DNA from: Clostridium sp. AM49-4BH
Lineage (GTDB): Bacteria > Bacillota > Clostridia > Lachnospirales > Lachnospiraceae
Assembly (NCBI RefSeq): GCF_003478335.1
Contig: NZ_QUFB01000043.1
Span: forward strand, 1-27,329
Length of the DNA stretch: 27,329 nt
Reading direction: 5' to 3'
Part shown: one piece after another, positions 1-8,657 of the stretch
How the letters are laid out: every line of letters starts with the position of its first letter
Position numbering within the stretch: the first letter of the stretch is position 1
The notes under the pieces: generated by a model
The model's database searches: none
What the model saw: the letters and a program-made list of their open reading frames with translations, nothing else
Told to the model about the DNA's origin: nothing
Made by a program: the position numbers and the translations under genes

Positions 1-174
1 ATCCGGTCTATCTTTTTGTAGTTCTATATATGCCTCAAGAATTGCAACCTCACAATAACATTGCTTAATCATATATGCCTCAAGAATTGCAACCTCACAA
101 TAACATTGCTTAATCATGGTATAAAGTTCATTGTAATTTCTATAAAACTGCTCATTAAATTTCATAATTGCCAT
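1..174 (-). CDS. Small protein of unknown function, partial at window edge
   Basis: An open frame begins at ATG 174 and runs off the left edge after 58 codons. A second in-frame ATG is at 165. I do not recognise the protein. It has an exact 15-residue repeat (MIKQCYCEVAILEAY, twice in a row) made by a 45-bp tandem duplication. No good Shine-Dalgarno precedes ATG 174. The same frame continues upstream to an in-frame TAA at 184-186 and beyond it to ATG 243, which follows GGAGG directly, so a longer gene broken by a nonsense codon is also possible. It lies downstream of the RadC-like gene in the same direction and could be the next ICE gene. Confidence 0.4.
   Translation of the reverse strand, partial: MAIMKFNEQFYRNYNELYTMIKQCYCEVAILEAYMIKQCYCEVAILEAYIELQKDRPD
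26..115. repeat. Perfect 45-bp tandem duplication (2 copies)
   Basis: Positions 26-70 and 71-115 are identical. The period is a multiple of three, so the minus-strand frame through it stays open and repeats 15 residues. Recent slippage or a small assembly artefact could both give a perfect copy. Confidence 0.9.
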
Positions 175-328
175 TTTGAAATATTAATTTCTATTTCTAC
201 TAATTTTAGTAATAACGACCTTAGTAGCAGAATTAATTTTCATCCTCCAATCCTAATTATCATGTCGCATAAACCACCTACATCTATCTCAATTATACTC
301 CCCTCTATGTAAGAATAAAAGCGTATTA

Positions 329-1624
329 TTAAATTCGTTTTGCATGTTTCGGTGATGGTTCTTTCCGCAATTCCTCATTGTATATCTCCCCCTTCGGATC
401 AAACCCACGCATTATACGTTCCGCTGATATATTCTCCGGTATTTTACCAACTATTTCTACATCCTGCAGATTTTCAACCAATTCACAAATCTTTTGAATG
501 GCAGTTTCTTCCACATTGATCTCCGAATAATAACGCAACATATCCAAATCCATCGTCTTGCCAGACACCAGATCCACTTGCATATCTTCCACTTCCGGCT
601 GTCCCGGCTTATGTATCTGAATACCGATGCTTGGAATTCCGTTGAGAGTACCTTTTTGATACTCTTTCCACACTTCAATCGCTTCTTCTGCATTTGAAAT
701 GTCATCCCGGTATCTTCCCAGAGAATGAAACTCACCACACTCAGCCACGGTAAATGTGATTTCTGATCTCTCCAGTTTTTCTGCAAAAAAATCCTTAACT
801 TCGCAGAATCCAAAGGAATCCACATAGAATGCTTTCTTATCACCTCCGGATTCCAAAACGATCACATCACTTACCGACAGCGAATGCCCGGTAAAATCCT
901 CCGGACGGTGGATATTAAACCGTTCATACAAAGTATCCAGTGTTTCTCCAGGCTTTAATTCCCCCTGATACTTTGATTCATAATCACTGACATTTACCTG
1001 CAATCCTGTCTCCTGCACATAGTTCATGCCCCAAAAACGGTACTGTTCTCCATCGCTTCCGTCTTTGATCTGCAGGATTTCATAAGTGACAGGTGATGTT
1101 CCGTGGTAAAATGCTTCTTCTTTTACACCGTCTGCTACATGAGAAATCAAATGTGCATAATGACTTGGTTCAAATAACTCCGGTACATTTTCCCGGATAC
1201 TGAAAGTCTTTCCTGTTCCTCCTGCTACAATGACATGATCATAAAATTCAATGTCTAGCAGGAGGCTGGCATACATCATCTTCTCTGTCACATTGCGATC
1301 TGACACGCTCATCTGAAGATCCGATGACGGATGATTGTGAAGCATGATCATTCCTGCAGCATTACTGAGTATGGCTGTTTTATATAATTCTCTTCCGGTT
1401 ACCAGGGAAGCATTGACACTCCCAATACTGACCACATTGAAATTGATGGGACGTCCTTTGCCATCCAGATTGACAACACAAACCTCTTCCCGGTCAATTT
1501 CTGCTAATACCTGTGCCAGAACAGAAACCGCTTTTTCCGGTGTATCTATGCGCTCCATACTGAATACTCCTGCTTTATCCGTCAGTTTTAACCGCACTTC
1601 CACCTGTTTTAACTCATGCTGCAT
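329..1624 (-). CDS. RadC-like JAB/MPN-domain protein with YodL domain
   Basis: A 431-aa protein common in Firmicute ICEs. Residues about 30-165 form a RadC-type JAB/MPN fold: a conserved NLDGKGRPINFNVVSIGS strand region, the metal-binding HNHPSSD at about 95-101 with a downstream S-x-x-D, and a C-terminal FYDHVIVAGG. Residues about 225-290 match the YodL domain (TLYERFNIHRPEDFTGHSLS, then DSFGFCEV). The tail (GIPSIGIQIHKPG onward) looks like a further small ICE domain. The start at 1624 is supported by GGAGGTGG 9 nt upstream. The first codons overlap the end of a 41-codon ORF, which suggests translational coupling. A role in processing or protecting transferred DNA is usual speculation for the family; no activity is shown here. 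Confidence 0.85.
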   Translation of the reverse strand: MQHELKQVEVRLKLTDKAGVFSMERIDTPEKAVSVLAQVLAEIDREEVCVVNLDGKGRPINFNVVSIGSVNASLVTGRELYKTAILSNAAGMIMLHNHPSSDLQMSVSDRNVTEKMMYASLLLDIEFYDHVIVAGGTGKTFSIRENVPELFEPSHYAHLISHVADGVKEEAFYHGTSPVTYEILQIKDGSDGEQYRFWGMNYVQETGLQVNVSDYESKYQGELKPGETLDTLYERFNIHRPEDFTGHSLSVSDVIVLESGGDKKAFYVDSFGFCEVKDFFAEKLERSEITFTVAECGEFHSLGRYRDDISNAEEAIEVWKEYQKGTLNGIPSIGIQIHKPGQPEVEDMQVDLVSGKTMDLDMLRYYSEINVEETAIQKICELVENLQDVEIVGKIPENISAERIMRGFDPKGEIYNEELRKEPSPKHAKRI

Positions 1625-1739
1625 CCGACACCACCTCCACTGTTATCACTAACATCGTATCCTCCTCTTTTTGTTCGATGAGCTGTTTCAGTTCCTCCAA
1701 TGAATGGACCACAATACCTGTCTTTTCTTTTTTACTCAT
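1614..1739 (-). CDS. Small 41-aa ORF upstream of the RadC/YodL gene
   Basis: ATG 1739 follows GGAATTGAAAT (a GGA-type Shine-Dalgarno) and reads 41 codons, beginning MSKKEKTGIVVHSLEELK, to TGA at 1614-1616. It overlaps the start of the RadC-like gene by 11 nt in a different frame. The protein is charged, without a membrane segment, and I do not recognise its family. Position, direction and overlap support a real coupled gene. Confidence 0.5.
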   Translation of the reverse strand: MSKKEKTGIVVHSLEELKQLIEQKEEDTMLVITVEVVSDAA

Positions 1740-1758
1740 ATTTCAATTCCTTTCCTGA

Positions 1759-2859
1759 CTAATGAATTCTTCCGGAATGTTTCATCGGTTCATGACTTTG
1801 TTCCGGCAGCTCTGACTGCAAAGTATTCTTTTCTTCCTGCACATCAACCGCCGGCTCTAAATCCAGTTCCAAGTTCTTTTTCAGGTTTCTTTCCGGAACA
1901 CATCTGCTGAATTTATGTTCTTTTGCATCGTACTGATATACATGATTTGATAAAACTTCATCATCTCTTACACACGCTGCATTTACACTACTCACCATCT
2001 CTTCAAGTTCTCCCAAATTCATGCCTAAGCTTTTAGGTACAATCATTAACTCATGCACCGAAGATGGAAGAACATAATAATCTCCTCCCACCTGTTCAGC
2101 CACCATTTTCTGCACATTTTCACTGATGATGCTGACAGCTCCATTGAGTTTTGACTCATTGCTTAGGCAATAAATCTCTGTTCCTCCCGGTGGAAGCATT
2201 TCTCTGACATGCTCTTTAGCCTCTTCAAATGAAATTCCCTCCTGTTCTGATAATTGGCTCGCCGAAACTTCTACCATAACATTTTCAAGCGGTTCACATA
2301 CCGATGGCGATAACCGCTCCATATTTTCCATTGCCAGCACATGTAATTCTTCTGGTGTAACTCCATATTTTTCCATTAAATAATTTGTAATCATAATAGA
2401 ACCCATAGAATGCGAATCTCCAGTCACCTTTATATTGTATGTAACCGCCAGATCTTCCCTCTGTGTATATGGTGCATCCTGTAAACGGATGCTGTTTTTC
2501 TCCAGATTGACCAGTTTTGGAAAAATATAGTCTTTTACTGTCTCATAATTTCCTATCTCTTCTAATTTTTCCTGAAATCCTCTGTTTACAACCGGTTCGA
2601 TATTTTCAATATAAGTATCTGCAATATTCGACACGATTCCATCCAGGTCTTTTTCTTCTTTGTATTGCTCATACAAAGGATTCAGATAAATAGTGGGTGA
2701 AATATGACTATCCGGACTTGAAATCAGTAAACCATCTAACACTACATCGTTGTTTTTCACCACCTGACGGATTGTAATCTCTGCACTTTCAAACCGTTCC
2801 GGCAGATAATCCGTTACATTCTCTTTGATATACTCCATAAATTCGCTATAACTCTTCAT
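1759..2859 (-). CDS. DUF5688-family ICE protein
   Basis: A 366-aa hydrophilic protein beginning MKSYSEFMEYIKENVTDYLP. Length, opening and the ISPTIYLNPLYEQY region match the DUF5688 proteins of Firmicute ICEs; their function is unknown. The C-terminal half (about 215-320: EAKEHVREMLPPGGTEIYCLSN, then DDEVLSNHVYQYDAKEHKFS) is clearly related to the tail of the adjacent helicase 3' fragment, so the two are paralogous at their C-termini. Start ATG 2859 has AAAAAAGG about 9 nt upstream. A 21-bp palindrome lies about 24 nt upstream. Confidence 0.75.
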   Translation of the reverse strand: MKSYSEFMEYIKENVTDYLPERFESAEITIRQVVKNNDVVLDGLLISSPDSHISPTIYLNPLYEQYKEEKDLDGIVSNIADTYIENIEPVVNRGFQEKLEEIGNYETVKDYIFPKLVNLEKNSIRLQDAPYTQREDLAVTYNIKVTGDSHSMGSIMITNYLMEKYGVTPEELHVLAMENMERLSPSVCEPLENVMVEVSASQLSEQEGISFEEAKEHVREMLPPGGTEIYCLSNESKLNGAVSIISENVQKMVAEQVGGDYYVLPSSVHELMIVPKSLGMNLGELEEMVSSVNAACVRDDEVLSNHVYQYDAKEHKFSRCVPERNLKKNLELDLEPAVDVQEEKNTLQSELPEQSHEPMKHSGRIH

Positions 2860-2882
2860 TTCGTTTTACCTTTTTTCTTTCT

Positions 2883-2903
2883 GTCTGGACATGATGTCCA
2901 AAC
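2883..2903. promoter_or_regulatory. Palindrome upstream of the DUF5688 gene, copy 1 of 2
   Basis: GTCTGGACA-TGA-TGTCCAAAC, nine-base arms with one mismatch. The same palindrome with the same right flank (AACGCTGCT) recurs at 22860-22880, just upstream of the helicase start. Both are 20-30 nt from a start codon and in the same orientation. A repressor operator or a conserved RNA hairpin in the leader would fit. Confidence 0.5.
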
Positions 2904-2909
2904 GCTGCT

Positions 2910-3497
2910 TTAATGTACTTGTGCCAAGTTGGATGTTCTTGTCTTTGTTGGTTCTCGTGATTTTGCATGGTAAATATGTTTTTCTTCTCCTACCGCACAA
3001 AGTCCTCTAAGTATTCTCATATGGTCAAACGGCTTCATCCGGTTTGTTCCGGAATCATACTCATACGCAGCATGGGATTTCATTGCCGGTGAAGATAATA
3101 CCGAATCTCCCAACTGGCTTAAAATGGAACGCAGATAAATCACACTGTCCTGCTCCACTTTCGGCGCAATCAGGTATTCCGTATCCGATACCGGTATAGC
3201 ATAAAAATCACCATCCATATATTCTGACATCTGCTTTTGCATTTCCTCACTATCAAGGCTCTCTGCATTCTGCTCCGAAGAAAAACAGACCACTTCGCTT
3301 TCTTCTTCCGGCAGGGCGTCTAACAACACTTCTCTTGCCCGTTCCTCTGTCATTTCATACTCTTCCATAAATTCCGGCAGAAGATGTTCTAACAGCCATT
3401 CGCCCAAAGGAGTAACCGTCGGTTCATTCTCAAGTACCGGTGTCTCGCCTTTTTCATCCATATTTAACAGGGCATCCAGTTCCGCTAACCGTTCCAT
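2910..3497 (-). pseudogene. DUF5688-like C-terminal tail of the disrupted helicase, frameshifted
   Basis: This frame starts MERLAELDALLNMDEKGE, which in related ICE helicases is the in-frame end of the protein rather than a separate gene. The preceding helicase frame stops at 3506 after VQKPFLRRKN. Adding one base in the short run at about 3523-3526 changes this to KPFPAEEELKEK and joins it directly to MERLAEL. The following residues (EEYEMTEERAREVLLDALPE, then DGDFYAIPVSDTEYLIAPK) resemble the C-terminal half of the neighbouring DUF5688 protein. An AAGGAGAAG just before ATG 3497 means independent translation cannot be excluded. Confidence 0.6.
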
Positions 3498-3505
3498 CTT
3501 CTCCT

Positions 3506-4312
3506 TCAGTTCTTCCTCCGCAGGAACGGCTTTTGCACCTCCATCTTTGCCGTTTCCAACTGGTGTGTGACATTGTTAAGTTTTGTCTCGGCTTCTGAAA
3601 GTTTCCCAGCCATACCATCTAAAACATTGTGAAGTCTTGTGATATTTCCAAACGCATCCGAACCAAGTTCAAAGTTGTGGCTTAGTTCTCCTTTCAGACT
3701 CATCACAAACTTGCGGTTAAAGGAATCAAATGTGACTTTCATTCTCATACCGGCATACTCACCAATCTCCACCATCTGCTGCAGGGAATCCATCTCCTGA
3801 CACATGGCAAGAATAGCCGTTCCTGCTTCCTTTTTGTCTATAAAGATACGGTTTCCCACTTTCATGGAAAAGTTGTCCTTATCCGCCGGAAGATTCTTTC
3901 GCACGGTTTCCATATCTGTCTCAAATCCCCGAATCCGCTCCTGCAGAACTTCGATCTGCTTCGGATAATTCTTTGCAATGTTATCCTCCAGCCGGTAGAT
4001 CTGACTGGTATGGTTTGCTTTCATCAGTTTCAGCCTGGATACCTGAATATCTAAGTCCATCTTTTCCTTGATATAGGGATTGCCGGTGGCAAGTGCTTTG
4101 ACCTCGGCATAAGTAAGTGCCGCCTCATCCACATCCTCACAGCTTCGCACCGGTGATTTACTGGTCATGATCTGGCTGATGAACTTCTGCTTGTTTTCGA
4201 TCACCTGCCAGCTGTACGAATCAAATGTCCCTTCTGTGACATAACGGTAAATATGCACGGTGTCATTGCGGTTGCCCTGTCTGAGGATACGTCCCTCCTG
4301 CTGTTCGATATC
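3506..4312 (-). pseudogene. 3' fragment of the SNF2 methylase-helicase, cut off by element insertion
   Basis: The fragment begins at the insertion core (GAT, 4312-4310) with D-IEQQEGRILRQGNRNDTV, which is helicase motif VI (Q-x-x-G-R-x-x-R), followed by HIYRYVTEGTFDSYSWQ and a long coiled-coil region. Its 5' part is at 16463-22833. In its frame the element supplies a stop (TGA) three codons before the junction, so it has no native start; GTG 4258 is only the first possible internal codon. The recombinase gene ends exactly at the junction, so its mRNA could run into this fragment. A probable one-base loss at about 3523-3526 ends the frame early. Confidence 0.85.
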
Positions 4313-4334
4313 AGTCGGTCATTTTTTGCGGACA
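4303..4334. other. attL: left junction and recombinase-binding end
   Basis: Helicase sequence (CTGTTCG) meets the element at core ATC 4310-4312. The terminal repeat TTTTGCGGACA is at 4324-4334, 11 bp from the core. The GA of the core on the minus strand is also the GA of the recombinase TGA stop codon. Confidence 0.85.
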
Positions 4335-6167
4335 GTTCATACATGCTATCCTTTTCTGTTCTCTGCTCCTGCGTTTGCTCTCGTTTGATTTCTCCCTCCG
4401 TATCTTCTTGGCACAAGCAGGACAATACCTTGATGCACCAGAGCCCGGGACATATTCAACGCCGCACACCGTACAATTTTTAGCGGGCATTGCTGCCCAC
4501 CGTTTTGTAGGTATGATATGTAATTCATCGACAAAGCCGATGAATTTATAGTAAATCTTGATTTCCTGCTTCACTGTTCCGTCTGCCATCTTCTCACGCT
4601 CCGAAACAAGTATCTTGTCTATGAGTGCGTTTATAACTGTTGCATCCAGTTCTTTTAAGCCTTGATAATTTCGGATAAGGGCTAGGAAGTCACGGATTCC
4701 CCGTGATTTCTCGTAGCTTTCATTAAGAGTTTCCGTCACCTCTTTCAGCCTTGCTTCAATTTCAAGCTGCTCTTTCTGGTATTTCCCCGACATCATCTCA
4801 AAATTCCGCTCGGTAATACGCTCCATGACCTTATCCTCGTAGAGAGAGGAAAACAGCCTGTCCAGTTCCGCAAGGCGTTTGTTCAGCTTCTTACGTTCTT
4901 TCTCTAATGCTTTCGCCCTGCTCTGGTCTGTTTCCGTGAGCCGCTTTTCTATGGCCCTGACCGCCTTTTCATCATTCACTGCCATATCCGCAAAACAGTT
5001 GATGTCGGCAAGAACGGCATTGAATAAATCCCTTGCTTCTATATTGTGGGCACTACACTCGCTTCTTCCGTTTCTTGCATAATTATTACATGAATACTGT
5101 ACACAGTCGATAATCTCTGGGCGTTTCCTCCTGTGTACGTTCATTGCCCGCAGAGCACATCCGCAGTCCACACACTTGATAACGCCTGCAAAAATATTTA
5201 CAAATCCTCCCTTGTTCTGTGGAAGCCTACGACTTGTAATAAGCTGTTGGACAATATCAAATTCCTCCTGCGTGACTATTCCCTCATGGGTATTGGGTAT
5301 CACTTCCCATTCTTCGGGCAGCTTAGAGGGGCGTTTCTTGCTTTTCATATTGGCGGCAATCCGTTTGTAGCCTACAAGATTTCCCGCATATATCGGGCTT
5401 CTTAAAATGCTCCTCACGCTGTTCCCACTCCAAATATAGCGTTTGTCCTCGTTCCCCTCAAAATGACGTTCAAAGCCTGTTTCGCCACGCTCCGCCGCAT
5501 AAGCGGCAGGGCGTAGGATATGCTGTTTATTAAGATGTCTGCAAATTTTGGCAACTCCATTCCCTTTTAATGCAAGGTCGAATATCTCTTTTACAACATG
5601 TGCCACTTTATCATCTATCAGCAGATGGTTGTGGTCGGCAGGGTCTTTGATATAGCCATAAGGGGCGGTAGTTCCCATGAATTTCCCCTGTTGAAACCTC
5701 GCCCGATATGCCGATTTTATCTTAACAGATATGTCAGCGGCATACATTTCGTTTAAAATGTTGCGGAAAGGCGTGATGTCCATAGCAGATTTATTCAAGG
5801 TATCTACGCCGTCATTGACCGCTATATACCTCACGTTATGCTCTGGGAAGAAAACTTCCAGATATAACCCACAATCAAGATAGTTTCTCCCCAGACGGGA
5901 TAAATCTTTCGTAATCACGCAGTTTATCAGACCGCTTTCAATGTCTTTTATCATATTCTGGAAACTTGGTCTTTGGAAATTTGTACCAGAGTAACCGTCG
6001 TCCACATACGTTTTTGCTAAGTGCCATCCCTGCTTTTTCACATAATCCGTGAGGATGGATTTCTGTGTCGCAATGCTCGCACTCTCGTTATCCGTGCCAT
6101 CGTCTTTTGACAAGCGGCAGTACATGCCGACTTCATAAATCTTGTTCTCCATTCTTATTCCTGCCAT
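4311..6167 (-). CDS. tnpX: Large serine recombinase (TnpX/TndX type)
   Basis: The 618-aa enzyme should cut and rejoin DNA at the element ends through a phosphoserine link, giving excision as a circle and integration at GA sites. The N-terminal resolvase domain (about 10-160) has the catalytic YCRLS (Ser20) and the arginine motif LSRLGRNYLDCG. A recombinase domain follows (about 175-300), then a zinc ribbon (about 330-385; CVDCGC, later C and C), a coiled coil (about 400-490) and a DUF4368-like C-terminus. An extra Cys4 cluster (CTVCGVEYVPGSGASRYCPAC) lies at about 565-590. Start ATG 6167 has GGAGG about 9 nt upstream. The stop codon sits on the left att core. The gene reads outward to the left end, so in the circle it would lead into tnpV. 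Confidence 0.92.
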   Translation of the reverse strand: MAGIRMENKIYEVGMYCRLSKDDGTDNESASIATQKSILTDYVKKQGWHLAKTYVDDGYSGTNFQRPSFQNMIKDIESGLINCVITKDLSRLGRNYLDCGLYLEVFFPEHNVRYIAVNDGVDTLNKSAMDITPFRNILNEMYAADISVKIKSAYRARFQQGKFMGTTAPYGYIKDPADHNHLLIDDKVAHVVKEIFDLALKGNGVAKICRHLNKQHILRPAAYAAERGETGFERHFEGNEDKRYIWSGNSVRSILRSPIYAGNLVGYKRIAANMKSKKRPSKLPEEWEVIPNTHEGIVTQEEFDIVQQLITSRRLPQNKGGFVNIFAGVIKCVDCGCALRAMNVHRRKRPEIIDCVQYSCNNYARNGRSECSAHNIEARDLFNAVLADINCFADMAVNDEKAVRAIEKRLTETDQSRAKALEKERKKLNKRLAELDRLFSSLYEDKVMERITERNFEMMSGKYQKEQLEIEARLKEVTETLNESYEKSRGIRDFLALIRNYQGLKELDATVINALIDKILVSEREKMADGTVKQEIKIYYKFIGFVDELHIIPTKRWAAMPAKNCTVCGVEYVPGSGASRYCPACAKKIRREKSNESKRRSREQKRIACMNCPQKMTD

Positions 6168-6221
6168 ACTGTAAAACCTCCATATCTGTCCTATCTGTTT
6201 TCATGTTCCATTGCGTACATT

Positions 6222-6413
6222 TTAAGCGGACAGCCCCTCATTGTCGAAGGTGTCGCCCTCGGCAATCTTCTTCCGAATATCCTCGGAAATAATCGGGATA
6301 AACGCTTCTGTGACTGTCTGCGTGCCGACATATTCACGGCTGATTATCATCTGAACTGGTGCTTTCGGCACGATACGCTTTCTCTTTTTATCTGCTTTCT
6401 TATCCTCGCCCAT
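6222..6413 (-). CDS. Small 63-aa protein next to the recombinase, function unknown
   Basis: ATG 6413 is chosen because AAGGAAG lies about 9 nt upstream; a longer frame to 6473 lacks this. The protein begins with a lysine-rich stretch (GEDKKADKKRKRIVPKAP) and ends in a short beta/helix-like region (SEDIRKKIAEGD). Size, basic start and position next to tnpX recall the small TnpW-type proteins of these transposons, but the resemblance is weak. It may be an accessory DNA-binding factor; this is inference. Confidence 0.55.
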   Translation of the reverse strand: MGEDKKADKKRKRIVPKAPVQMIISREYVGTQTVTEAFIPIISEDIRKKIAEGDTFDNEGLSA

Positions 6414-6483
6414 ACTTAAATCTTCCTTTCCAGACAGGGCAGGAGAACGTCTGGAAACGCCCCGCCCTGTCAATCAGATACCA

Positions 6484-6714
6484 TCAATCCCCGCTGTTTA
6501 CTTCTTTCTGTAATGCTTCAAGGAGTGCTGCTGCTTCATCAGCGTTCAACGTGATACCCTTTCCGCACTTCTCACGGTTCGGGGAAAAGCTGCGGATGTC
6601 ATATTTCGGCTCTCTTCCGTTCCATGAGATAAGATTGATTTCTTTTGTGTAGCCGCTGTCGCCCTTAGACAATACGGCGATTTCCTTTACAATCTCATAC
6701 TGGATTTCTTTCAT
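6484..6714 (-). CDS. PC4/YdbC-like single-stranded-DNA-binding protein
   Basis: A 76-aa protein with the YdbC form of the PC4 fold: KEIQYEIVKEIAVLS, then GYTKEINLISWNGREPKYDIR and a C-terminal helix (NADEAAALLEALQKEV). The family binds single-stranded DNA as a dimer. Start ATG 6714 has TTGAGGT about 8 nt upstream. A six-codon ORF (MQKIEV) with its own GGGAGG ends just before it. Between parB-like and tnpX genes, a part in handling single strands during transfer or replication is plausible. Confidence 0.75.
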   Translation of the reverse strand: MKEIQYEIVKEIAVLSKGDSGYTKEINLISWNGREPKYDIRSFSPNREKCGKGITLNADEAAALLEALQKEVNSGD

Positions 6715-6759
6715 TCTTCATACCTCAATTTTCTGCATTTACCTCCCGAAAAGAGAAGA

Positions 6760-7614
6760 TTAGCGGCTGTCCCTGCCCCGTTTCCTCTGCAATTCACGCT
6801 CCAAAAGTTTAATGATGGTTTCCTCCATCTGCTTCGGCGTTGTGTTCTTCGGAAAATACTTTTTCAGCTTGCTTGTGTTGATTTTCAAGGTTTCTTTCTG
6901 GTTTCCCTTTTCCTCCGTCATAATTGCAAATATCGTATCCATGTCAAGCCGCCCGCTCTGGCTTAGGCTTTTCATCCGCTGTGCCTGTGAGAGTGAGGGC
7001 GTTGCTTCTTCGCTCTCCATCGTGGCAAAGAGGTTTTCCTGCTCGTCTTTCTTCAAAAAGGACAGTTCCACCGCAGGCGTGAGGGCGATTTTCCCCTCGT
7101 CCACCATCCGCAAAATCGGCGGTATCAGTTCCGTCAAACGGATAAATCTTTGTACGGTCATCCTGCCTACGCCGAAGCCCTGTGCCACCTTGTCGTCCGT
7201 CCGCAACTTCGTCACAACTTGTGACGAGGTTAAGTCTGTGCGGAAACCCTGCCGCTTCATGGCTTCGGATTTCATCTTGTAGGCAAACGCCCGCTCTGAT
7301 GGCAGGATATTCTCACGCTGTAAATTACTGTCTACAAGGGTGATGATGGCTCGGTCACGGTCTAAGGGCAGGACAAACGCAGGCACGGTATTTATCCCTG
7401 CAAGTTCAGACGCACGGACACGCCGCTGCCCTGCAATCACTTCATAGCCGTTCCCGTCCTCTTTCGGGCGTGTGATTATCGGCGTGACAATGCCAAATTC
7501 CTTGATGCTTTCCGCTAATTCTGACAGCGTTTCATCCTCTGCCACATGAAACGGATTGTCGGGAAACGGGTACAAGTCTTTGGTCTTTAACACCTTAAAA
7601 TCCTGTTTCTTCAT
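6760..7614 (-). CDS. ParB/RepB/Spo0J-family partition-like protein
   Basis: 284 aa. The N-terminal ParB domain (about 5-100) has the expected order LYPFPDNPFHVAEDETLSEL, GIVTPIITRP, EVIAGQRRVRASELAG and VDSNLQRENILPSERAFAYK. A helix-turn-helix region follows (about 125-165; KVAQGFGVGRMTVQRFIRL). The C-terminus is basic (RELQRKRGRD). Such proteins bind specific DNA and may load CTP-dependently; here the partner ParA is absent, so regulation or maintenance of the circular form is more likely than full partition. It starts 8 nt after the relaxase stop, so the two are one transcription unit. Confidence 0.88.
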   Translation of the reverse strand: MKKQDFKVLKTKDLYPFPDNPFHVAEDETLSELAESIKEFGIVTPIITRPKEDGNGYEVIAGQRRVRASELAGINTVPAFVLPLDRDRAIITLVDSNLQRENILPSERAFAYKMKSEAMKRQGFRTDLTSSQVVTKLRTDDKVAQGFGVGRMTVQRFIRLTELIPPILRMVDEGKIALTPAVELSFLKKDEQENLFATMESEEATPSLSQAQRMKSLSQSGRLDMDTIFAIMTEEKGNQKETLKINTSKLKKYFPKNTTPKQMEETIIKLLERELQRKRGRDSR

Positions 7615-7622
7615 TCACATAT

Positions 7623-8588
7623 CTACCTTTCTTTCGCTCTGCTTTTATGGTTTTTCTGCAATTCTTCCAACACTTCGGGCGGTATCTTTGAGAGCAGCCG
7701 CCCCATCTGCTCGTTGGTTCTCTGCAACTCAAATATCTTCTGGTTCGCTTTCTGCACCTTTAGTTCCTGCTCATACTTTTCATCACGCATACGCCCCGCA
7801 TAGTCTGATTCCTGCCCGATTTGCTCCTTTAGGCTATTGATATAGGCACTCTGCTTACTGATTTCCTTTGAGAATTTCTCCACGTCTGGGAGCCATGCCG
7901 CAATCAGTTCCAGAGCCTTGTCACGCTTCTTCCCTGCATTAAAGGCGTTGATGTCGGACAGTGCAGACACAATTTCCTCATACTGTTTATCAAGCCTGCC
8001 GCCCAACTTATAGAGCCATGTGGGGACATGTTTCCGCTTCGTTTCCATTGAGGACTGACCTCTTTCAAGCTGATTCCACCGTGAGGACATCCGCTCATGG
8101 TAGGCGGTCTGCCATTCGGACAGGCTCTTTTGATTGCCTAAAATTGTTTTGGCAGACAGCTTATTGTCTGGTGTAATCGGCACAAAACAGAGGTGCATAT
8201 GCGGCGTTCTCTCGTCCATGTGGACGACTGCGGAGAGGATATTTTTCTCCCCGACACGCTCTGAAATGAAATCCAGAGCCATCGTAAAATACGCTTTCTG
8301 TTCTTTGGGCGGCAGGCTGTTCATAAATTCTGGCGAAGCCGTGATAAGCGTTTCCACCATCATCACGCTATCTTTCCTCGTCCTGCACCCTGCTTCGGCT
8401 ACCATGCGGTTAATCTCTTTCTTGTAGGTGTACCTCGGCGGATTCACAAGATGGTAGTTATCTTTCGAGCGTTCCATATCTATATCTGGATTGCTTTTAT
8501 AGGCTTCTTTTTTACGCTCGTTGTGGCGTTCGCAAGCCGCAACGCCGCCCGCTTTGCGTTTCTGGAAACGCAGGATTGCATAGGGCAT
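7623..8588 (-). CDS. MobV-family relaxase (Mob/Pre, TnpZ-like)
   Basis: 321 aa. It should nick one strand at oriT and lead it into the recipient when a helper conjugation system is present. Residues about 20-50 hold RHNERKKEAYKSNPDIDMER, the MobV motif I region. Residues about 120-133 hold VVHMDERTPHMHLCFVP, the metal-binding H-x-D-E-x-x-P-H-x-H motif. The C-terminal third is a long coiled coil (from about 225). Start ATG 8588 has AGGAAG about 10 nt upstream. A typical MobV oriT lies 300 bp upstream. Tn4451 carries a relaxase of the same family (TnpZ). No coupling protein is encoded in the element, so it depends on another conjugative system such as the surrounding ICE. Confidence 0.93.
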   Translation of the reverse strand: MPYAILRFQKRKAGGVAACERHNERKKEAYKSNPDIDMERSKDNYHLVNPPRYTYKKEINRMVAEAGCRTRKDSVMMVETLITASPEFMNSLPPKEQKAYFTMALDFISERVGEKNILSAVVHMDERTPHMHLCFVPITPDNKLSAKTILGNQKSLSEWQTAYHERMSSRWNQLERGQSSMETKRKHVPTWLYKLGGRLDKQYEEIVSALSDINAFNAGKKRDKALELIAAWLPDVEKFSKEISKQSAYINSLKEQIGQESDYAGRMRDEKYEQELKVQKANQKIFELQRTNEQMGRLLSKIPPEVLEELQKNHKSRAKER

Positions 8589-8630
8589 AATTCATCATCT
8601 TCCTTTCTTCGGCGGGTAAACTGCCCTTTG

Positions 8631-8657
8631 GGTGACAGCGGTGACGGCGGTGACAGC
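8631..8657 (+). repeat. Iteron array A (3 x 9 bp, GGTGACRGC)
   Basis: Three consecutive copies: GGTGACAGC, GGTGACGGC, GGTGACAGC, followed 2 bp later by the box TTTTGGGATACCCCCT. Arrays B and C are inverted relative to it on the other side of oriT. Confidence 0.8.

Noticed and set aside
61..312. 83-codon plus-strand ORF at the left end
   Set aside because: No ribosome binding site; it is the complement of the repeat-containing minus-strand ORF, and every other gene is on the minus strand.
457..843. 128-codon minus-strand ORF inside the RadC/YodL gene
   Set aside because: Another frame of the same strand, rich in Trp, Arg and Ile, without domain or ribosome binding site; unlike the TnpV case it shows no homology.
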